Assembly (NCBI GenBank): GCA_945861885.1
Contig: CAMAVR010000024.1
Span: forward strand, 1-48,614
DNA from: Nannocystis exedens
GTDB taxonomy: Bacteria; Myxococcota_A; Polyangia; Polyangiales; Polyangiaceae
Length of the DNA: 48,614 nt
Direction of reading: 5' to 3'
The position numbers and the translations under genes were made by a program. Each line of letters opens with the position of its first letter. Positions within the stretch are counted from its first letter, which is position 1. The notes under the pieces are model-generated. The model made no database searches. It was not told where the DNA came from and saw only the letters and a list, made by a program, of their open reading frames with translations. Below, piece by piece: positions 44,062-48,614 of the stretch.

Positions 44062-45157
44062 TGGCCACCGCCTTGGCGAGATAGTCGATGTCTTGAATCG
44101 AATGCTTTGCGCTGACCGTAAAACGAATGCGCGCTTGGCCGACAGGCACCGTTGGCGGTCGAATCGCTTTCGCAACAATTCCCGCCTGCGCCAATCGCGC
44201 TGAAACGGCCATCGCCCGGCTGTTGGAGCCGATGACCCAAGGGACGATCGGGCCAAAGCCAAGCGGGGTTATCCCGCAGCTTGCAAGAGCGTTTCGCAGG
44301 CGCTGAGCGTTCGCAAGAGCGTTCCCGCGTAGCATCGGGTTGCCGAGCGCTGTCTGAAAATTCGCTAGCGCTGAAGCGGCGACGCGCGGACTGAGACCCG
44401 TTGAGTAGACGAACGAGCGACATCGATTCCATAACCAGGCGATCAGATCGCGTGACCCGGCCACAAACCCGCCCATCGCGCCAAACGATTTTCCGAGCGT
44501 TCCGACGATTACGTCCGGTACGACGCCGCGTTCGGCGCAGATACCGCGGCCATCGGGCCCATAGAGGCCGAGAGCATGCGCCTCATCGACAATGAGCGCC
44601 GCGCCGTTCCGTGTACAGGACTCGCGTAGTGCAACCAAGTCGGGCGAATCGGCATCCATGCTAAAATACGATTCGCTAACAACCCATGCGCGCGCCTCGG
44701 TACGTTCCGAGAGGACGCGGTCGATTGCCGCGACATCGCAGTGAGGAACAACGGCGATACGGGCCCGCGAGAGTCGACAGCCGTCGACGATCGAAGCGTG
44801 ATTCAATTGGTCGCTTACAACAAGGTCGCCCGGTTCAGCGAGAGTGGAGACGACGCCAAGGTTCGTTGCGTAGCCACTCGAAAAAAGAAGCGCCGCTTCG
44901 ACGTTCAGCCAGCCAGCAAGCGCCGCTTCGAGTTTACGGTGAACAAGCGTATCGCCGGTAACGAGGCGCGAAGCGCCCGCCCCTGCAGGAATTTGATCAC
45001 TATGAGTCGCTGACGCCAACCCTAAGTAGTCGTTGGAACAAAATGATGGGTGCTCAGGCGACTGGATAGGCGGTGGTACGCGCAACAAGTCGTTTGCGGC
45101 AAGTTCGGCAAGTTGCGATGAGAGGTGAGCCAACGGAGACTGTTTCACGTGAAACAA
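44051..45157 (-). CDS. bioF: 8-amino-7-oxononanoate synthase
   Basis: 368 aa PLP enzyme joining pimeloyl thioester and alanine in biotin synthesis. Conserved blocks are FCSNDYLGLA, LFSSGYATNLG, IVDEAHALGLYGPDGRG, and the PLP lysine in VGTLGKSFGAMGG. It starts at a TTG (45157), giving MFHVKQ, the translation of a parS site; a GTG at 45148 is also possible. It overlaps the zapA 3' end by 13 bp. Confidence 0.94.
   Translation of the reverse strand: MFHVKQSPLAHLSSQLAELAANDLLRVPPPIQSPEHPSFCSNDYLGLASATHSDQIPAGAGASRLVTGDTLVHRKLEAALAGWLNVEAALLFSSGYATNLGVVSTLAEPGDLVVSDQLNHASIVDGCRLSRARIAVVPHCDVAAIDRVLSERTEARAWVVSESYFSMDADSPDLVALRESCTRNGAALIVDEAHALGLYGPDGRGICAERGVVPDVIVGTLGKSFGAMGGFVAGSRDLIAWLWNRCRSFVYSTGLSPRVAASALANFQTALGNPMLRGNALANAQRLRNALASCGITPLGFGPIVPWVIGSNSRAMAVSARLAQAGIVAKAIRPPTVPVGQARIRFTVSAKHSIQDIDYLAKAVATVC
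45141..45156. promoter_or_regulatory. parS centromere site (ParB binding)
   Basis: TGTTTCACGTGAAACA, a perfect 16-bp match to the bacterial parS consensus. It lies in coding DNA, spanning the zapA stop and the first codons of bioF. No parAB is in the window. It is about 19.3 kb from the dnaA start. No second perfect copy was found by eye. Confidence 0.92.
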
Positions 45158-45468
45158 TCGCCATCACCCACCGACTCAACTTCCCCTCCGGCGATCGCGA
45201 CATCAACGCGCTCTTTCACCGTTGCTAAGAACCGACGCGTGTCTTCCGTGACTTCGAGCCGCTTTGCTCGTTCGCAGTCGAGGTCGTTAGCGAGAGCCAA
45301 TGCGGTGAGCAGCAATGTCTGCGTTAGGGCCCCCCGCCCTTGCGGATCAAGCGCACGCATGCGCTCTTCGACAATGGCTGCCAGCCGGCCGAGCTGTTCT
45401 CGCGAAGAGGTGCTGACGACGCGCAACGATTGCCCGGCGATGGTCAAGTGAACGACTTGTCGCTCCAT
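45145..45468 (-). CDS. zapA: Cell division protein ZapA
   Basis: 107 aa from the ATG at 45468, with AGGA upstream. Conserved N-terminus RQVVHLTIAGQSLRVVSTSSREQLGRLAAIVEERM, then a C-terminal coiled coil. It promotes FtsZ-ring bundling. Its stop codon lies inside the parS site and it overlaps bioF. Confidence 0.9.
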   Translation of the reverse strand: MERQVVHLTIAGQSLRVVSTSSREQLGRLAAIVEERMRALDPQGRGALTQTLLLTALALANDLDCERAKRLEVTEDTRRFLATVKERVDVAIAGGEVESVGDGDCFT

Positions 45469-45567
45469 TTTTCCTACGCTATCAGCTTCGCCAATTTTTT
45501 GGAATCGTCGGCTGCACCGCACAAAGTGCGACAAGTAGTGTGGCGTCGCCCTGCACCTGTCGAATGA

Positions 45568-46338
45568 CTAACCGGGGGACGCGTGCCACGGATTTGTGGT
45601 TGGAACGCACATCGGGCGTGCTGGATGGCAGGTCCAACACCCGACCGGTTGATCTTGCCCGGGGGTGCATTTTGATTGGCTGCTATTGACTTCCGGAGGG
45701 ATCGCCTGCGTCGACTCAGGCGCCTTAGTGCAATCGTCGTTTGGCGGAAAATAGACGAGGCAGCCATCGCACACGATGATCGGGAACGGGTACTCGTTTG
45801 ATTCGACTTTCAGGCCTCCGAGTGTTTTCCCGAAAACCCGTGTGTTAGCAACAACTTCACGCGTTTCTCCGGGGCCGAGGGCGCTTCCGATCGCATTGGC
45901 GAGCGTCTTTGTTAGCAGCGTTGACTGCACTACTTCATACGGCCCAATCGAACCGCCTGATGCTGGGTCGACGGTACCGGTGGCAACCGTCGAAAATGCT
46001 TCGCCTACCGGCGCACCTTTAACGTCGGTGACACGGATCGAAACGCCGTTGACAATAATTCGATTTGTTTCCGCTGTCGGTGTGTTCGCCTCACTTGTCG
46101 ACACAAGCTGACTTCCGACCAGAAGTGCGGCGTGGTAGCTTGCTGTAAGCCCAAGGTCGAGTACGCCTTTTGAGACAGACGTGGCGTTTCGGTCGCTCGA
46201 ATACGTGCAGTTGTCTGACGGCGCCTGGACGGCCCGCAAGACCAACATCGTATTGGGGTGGACACACCCTTCGCCGATAGCTCCAGCGACTGCCAGAAGT
46301 ACAACCGCGGCCCCCACATGACCTACGAAGCGCCCCAT
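45568..46338 (-). CDS. Exported cysteine-containing protein, unknown function
   Basis: 256 aa. The N-terminal helix (GAAVVLLAVAGAIGEGC) suggests export, and possibly lipidation at C25, although the lipobox is poor. The mature region is mostly beta with repeated small polar residues and ends with a Cys-rich tail (IIVCDGC ... CWTCHPARPMC). CxxC-type pairs suggest metal binding or disulfides. No family is recognised. Confidence 0.7.
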   Translation of the reverse strand: MGRFVGHVGAAVVLLAVAGAIGEGCVHPNTMLVLRAVQAPSDNCTYSSDRNATSVSKGVLDLGLTASYHAALLVGSQLVSTSEANTPTAETNRIIVNGVSIRVTDVKGAPVGEAFSTVATGTVDPASGGSIGPYEVVQSTLLTKTLANAIGSALGPGETREVVANTRVFGKTLGGLKVESNEYPFPIIVCDGCLVYFPPNDDCTKAPESTQAIPPEVNSSQSKCTPGQDQPVGCWTCHPARPMCVPTTNPWHASPG

Positions 46339-46420
46339 CGTCCCCCCTCAACTCCGCCGTCGCGCAGCGCTCCCGCGCGCTGTTCGCGGTGACTATATCC
46401 CAATTGGTAACTTGCGACGC

Positions 46421-47191
46421 CTATTCTTCAACGACTGTTCCGATCGTATCGCCCATGACGACGCGCCGAATATTGCCGTACTCAGACATCCTAAATACGC
46501 GGATTTTTAGGTGATTGTCGCGGCATAGCGAAATCGCGGTGGCGTCCATCACGCCGATTCGGTCGGCCAAAAAGCGATCGTATGACATTTGCGAAAGAAG
46601 CTTTGCGTCTGGGTATCGGGCCGGATCGCGATCAAAAATGCCGTCGACTTTGGTCGCTTTGCACAAACAATCGGCGTGAATTTCCATCGCTCGAAGGGCT
46701 GCCGCCGTGTCGGTTGAAAAATAGGGATTCCCCGTCCCTGCTCCGAAAATAACGACGCGACCTCGCTCCAAGTGGCGGATGGCTCGCCTTCGAATGTACG
46801 GCTCTGCGACTTGCCGAATTTCGATCGCGGTCTGAACTCGTGTTGGCACGCCTGCCTTTTCGAGCGCATCTTGTAGCGCGAGCGAGTTGATCACAGTCGC
46901 CAACATCCCCATATGATCGGCTTGTGTCCGATCCATCCCTTGGCTTGCCCCTTTTAGCCCTCTAAAGATATTCCCTCCACCGACGACAATGCCTATCTGG
47001 ACCCCTAAAGACCGAACTTCAGCGAGCTCGAGGGCCGTTGCTTGCAGCACGTCGCGATCGATCCCGATGCCGCCATCACGCCCGCCTAGCGCTTCGCCAC
47101 TAAGTTTTAAGAGAACCCTCCGAAGTACGAGACCATCGGCTGGCTTTGGGGGGATTGTCGGTTCTTCGCGTTCGTCCGAGATTAAGGGCAT
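46421..47191 (-). CDS. pyrH: UMP kinase
   Basis: 256 aa. Phosphorylates UMP to UDP. Family blocks are [57 protein letters not shown], and the C-terminal GDTIGTVVE. The ATG at 47191 gives the expected N-terminal length, but no Shine-Dalgarno is seen. The start codon overlaps or directly abuts the divergent start of the parvulin gene. tsf or frr is not adjacent. Confidence 0.95.
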   Translation of the reverse strand: MPLISDEREEPTIPPKPADGLVLRRVLLKLSGEALGGRDGGIGIDRDVLQATALELAEVRSLGVQIGIVVGGGNIFRGLKGASQGMDRTQADHMGMLATVINSLALQDALEKAGVPTRVQTAIEIRQVAEPYIRRRAIRHLERGRVVIFGAGTGNPYFSTDTAAALRAMEIHADCLCKATKVDGIFDRDPARYPDAKLLSQMSYDRFLADRIGVMDATAISLCRDNHLKIRVFRMSEYGNIRRVVMGDTIGTVVEE

Positions 47192-47192
47192 G

Positions 47193-48149
47193 ATGTTCGG
47201 TTTAGACGGTAACGCAAAACTTGTCTGCGCTGTTTTCGCCGTGGCGGTTTTTGTTGGGTGCAACAATACCGCACTTCAGAACAAACGCCCGTCTCCTGAT
47301 GCATCGGGCCCCGCTTCTTTGAATGCGGAACAGTCGGCTCGAGTTCTGGCGCGGGTGGGGCAAACTACGATAACTGTAGGCGATTATGCCGATGCGCTGC
47401 TGCATCTGGATGAGTTCGATCGCCTAAGGTATCAATCTGCGGAGCGACGAAAAGAGTTTCTCAACGAGATGATCGACGTCGAGCTTCTTGCGCAAGAGGC
47501 GGTTGCCAAAGGGTACGATCAGTCGCCGATGGCGCAGCAAGAGGTACGCGAAGCCTTGCGTGATGCGATGCTAGCCGAATCGCACAAATCGCTCGGTGGC
47601 CCAGAGGCGATACCTGAAGCCGAAGTGCAAGCCTATTTTGCGGCGCATCGAAGCAACTATCGCGACCCAGAGCGGCGGCGGATTTCGGTCATTGTTGTGT
47701 CGAGCGAGGCGAAAGGGGTTTCAGCGCTTGCAGCTGCTCGGAAAGCGACAACCGGCGTAAAGTGGGGCGAAGTTGTGCGCGCAGATTCGATCGAATCAGT
47801 GGGGGATAGTCCTCTCGATTTAGCCGGCGATTTAGGCTTCGTGAGCCCTCCCGGCGACGCACGCGGCGGCAATGAACGCGTGCCCGAAGAGGTGCGTCGT
47901 GCCGCGTTCGAGATCGGCGCAGTTGGAGATGTCTTAGGGCGTCTCGTCGAAGTCGGCGCCTCCGATGCATCGACCAGCGGAGCGCGGTGGTATGTGGTTC
48001 GCCTCACGCAAAAATCGGAAGCGCACGAGCGTTCATTCTCGGAAGCGGAGCGGTCAATTCGCATCAAGCTCGCGCAAGAGAAGATGCAAGCTGCAGATGA
48101 AAAATTGCTGCGCGAGCTAGCAGTGCGCTACCCGCTGCGCGTGGAATAA
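47193..48149 (+). CDS. Parvulin-type peptidyl-prolyl isomerase, lipoprotein
   Basis: 318 aa. It has a signal peptide ending with a lipobox-like FVGC (C23), an N-terminal chaperone region ([22 protein letters not shown] ... [15 protein letters not shown]), and a PpiC domain (about 150-265) containing [14 protein letters not shown] and LGFVSPPGD. It resembles SurA/PrsA folding factors of the envelope. The ATG at 47193 follows AAGGG; an ATG at 47190 is immediately upstream. The frame is open far upstream inside pyrH. Confidence 0.88.
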   Translation: MFGLDGNAKLVCAVFAVAVFVGCNNTALQNKRPSPDASGPASLNAEQSARVLARVGQTTITVGDYADALLHLDEFDRLRYQSAERRKEFLNEMIDVELLAQEAVAKGYDQSPMAQQEVREALRDAMLAESHKSLGGPEAIPEAEVQAYFAAHRSNYRDPERRRISVIVVSSEAKGVSALAAARKATTGVKWGEVVRADSIESVGDSPLDLAGDLGFVSPPGDARGGNERVPEEVRRAAFEIGAVGDVLGRLVEVGASDASTSGARWYVVRLTQKSEAHERSFSEAERSIRIKLAQEKMQAADEKLLRELAVRYPLRVE

Positions 48150-48157
48150 AGCAGCAT

Positions 48158-48278
48158 CCTCTCCCGCGAAGCGGGAGAGGGAAAGCGTGACGAAGTCACG
48201 CGAGGGTGAGGGGGAAAGCGTGACGAAGTCACGCGAGGGTGAGGGGGAAAGCGTGACGAAGTCACGCGAGGGTGAGGG
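48158..48278 (+). repeat. Two-hairpin extragenic palindrome, copy C with triplicated second hairpin
   Basis: Hairpin 1 CCTCTCCCGC-GAA-GCGGGAGAGG (48158-48180). Then three tandem 33-bp units from 48181, 48214 and 48247, each with hairpin GCGTGAC-GAA-GTCACGC and tail GAGGGTGAGGG. Confidence 0.9.
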
Positions 48279-48444
48279 CTCGCAACCGCCGCGCAAGAAC
48301 ACCCGTCGACCAAGCTCGACCCCAGTGAAGCGCTGCGCAGACGCAAGCTTCGACGAATCACAGGAACGACGTCGTCGACATGGGCAATCACGTGCGCGGT
48401 TGCTTCGATTTAGATCTTTCGTCGGGAAAGTTGAGAACGCTGAG
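48279..48444. other. Spacer between palindromes C and D
   Basis: 166 bp with no visible gene, terminator or repeat. It is not similar to the spacer of the A/B pair. Confidence 0.5.
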
Positions 48445-48499
48445 CCCTCACCCTCGCGTGACTTCGTCACGCTTTCCCTCTCCCGCGAAGCGGGAGAGG
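48445..48499 (-). repeat. Two-hairpin extragenic palindrome, copy D (inverted)
   Basis: On the minus strand hairpin 1 is CCTCTCCCGC-TTC-GCGGGAGAGG and hairpin 2 GCGTGAC-GAA-GTCACGC; its tail reads GAGGGTGAGGG. It is the inverse partner of copy C. Confidence 0.9.
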
Positions 48500-48502
48500 A
48501 TG

Positions 48503-48614
48503 CTCCGTCTCCGTCTCCGTCTCCGTCTCCGTCTCCGTCTCCGTCTCCGTCTCCGTCTCCGTCTCCGTCTCCGTCTCCGTCTCCGTCTCCGTCTCCGTCT
48601 CCGTCTCCGTCTCC
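48503..48614. repeat. Hexanucleotide tandem repeat at window end
   Basis: CTCCGT repeated at least 18 times without interruption to the last base. The true length is not known because it reaches the window edge. Confidence 0.97.

Noticed and set aside
48181..48278. CRISPR array
   Set aside because: The 33-bp units are directly adjacent, with no unique spacers and no cas genes.
48117..48470. Minus-strand frames with repeated PSPSRDFVTLS units
   Set aside because: These are translations of the triplicated palindrome, not protein repeats under selection.

Overview
The window is high-GC and densely packed, and looks chromosomal and origin-proximal, from a myxobacterium-like organism (phylum Myxococcota, probably Polyangia). 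The supporting signs are a secreted trypsin-like protease ending in a MYXO-CTERM-type tail, three Hanks-type kinase-fold proteins, a futalosine-pathway MqnD, many lipoproteins, and frequent GTG/TTG starts. No phage, IS transposase, CRISPR array or defence island was found. The assignment is inference from gene content only.

Layout. 1-11.7 kb, minus strand: a truncated DUF4143-type ATPase whose start abuts a 33-bp-pitch set of palindromes, then (in map order) ligA, ahpC, aspS, thpR, cinA, rny, a 5-formyl-THF cyclo-ligase, a DUF4340-like membrane protein and an exported protein. Several of these genes are translationally coupled. 11.8-23.8 kb, mixed strands: a lipoprotein, an unknown protein, a receiver-only regulator, a CE1-like esterase, 6-phosphofructokinase, a patatin, prepilin peptidase, a Ser/Thr kinase, mqnD, a secreted protease and btuF. 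23.9-27.3 kb: tRNA-Ser(GGA), a 125-bp palindrome, an outer-membrane-like protein, a probable oriC with DnaA boxes, and dnaA. 27.4-30.4 kb: an active-looking coiled-coil kinase convergent with a pseudokinase. 30.5-34.7 kb: rpmI-rplT-pheS-pheT (minus strand, no adjacent infC). 35-43.1 kb: comEC, hpt, a small TPR-like protein, an FAD oxidoreductase, rarA, a TPR protein and a CcmA-like ABC ATPase. 43.3-48.1 kb: zapA-bioF-bioD with a perfect parS inside the zapA/bioF overlap, a lipoprotein, pyrH and a parvulin-type lipoprotein. The window ends in extragenic palindromes and a hexamer satellite.

Functional links. dnaA, a candidate oriC and a perfect ParB site 19.3 kb from the dnaA start put this segment near the replication origin. 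LigA releases NMN, which the PncC domain of CinA would deamidate. RNase Y, ThpR and CinA lie together. pheST sits with the L35/L20 operon as usual.

The most notable items are: (i) three palindromes at exact 33-bp pitch before the DUF4143 ATPase; (ii) a two-hairpin repeat family whose copies show compensatory base changes; (iii) a pseudokinase lacking all three catalytic residues; (iv) parS embedded in a coding overlap; (v) a 125-bp palindrome against tRNA-Ser. No clearly new multi-gene system could be demonstrated.
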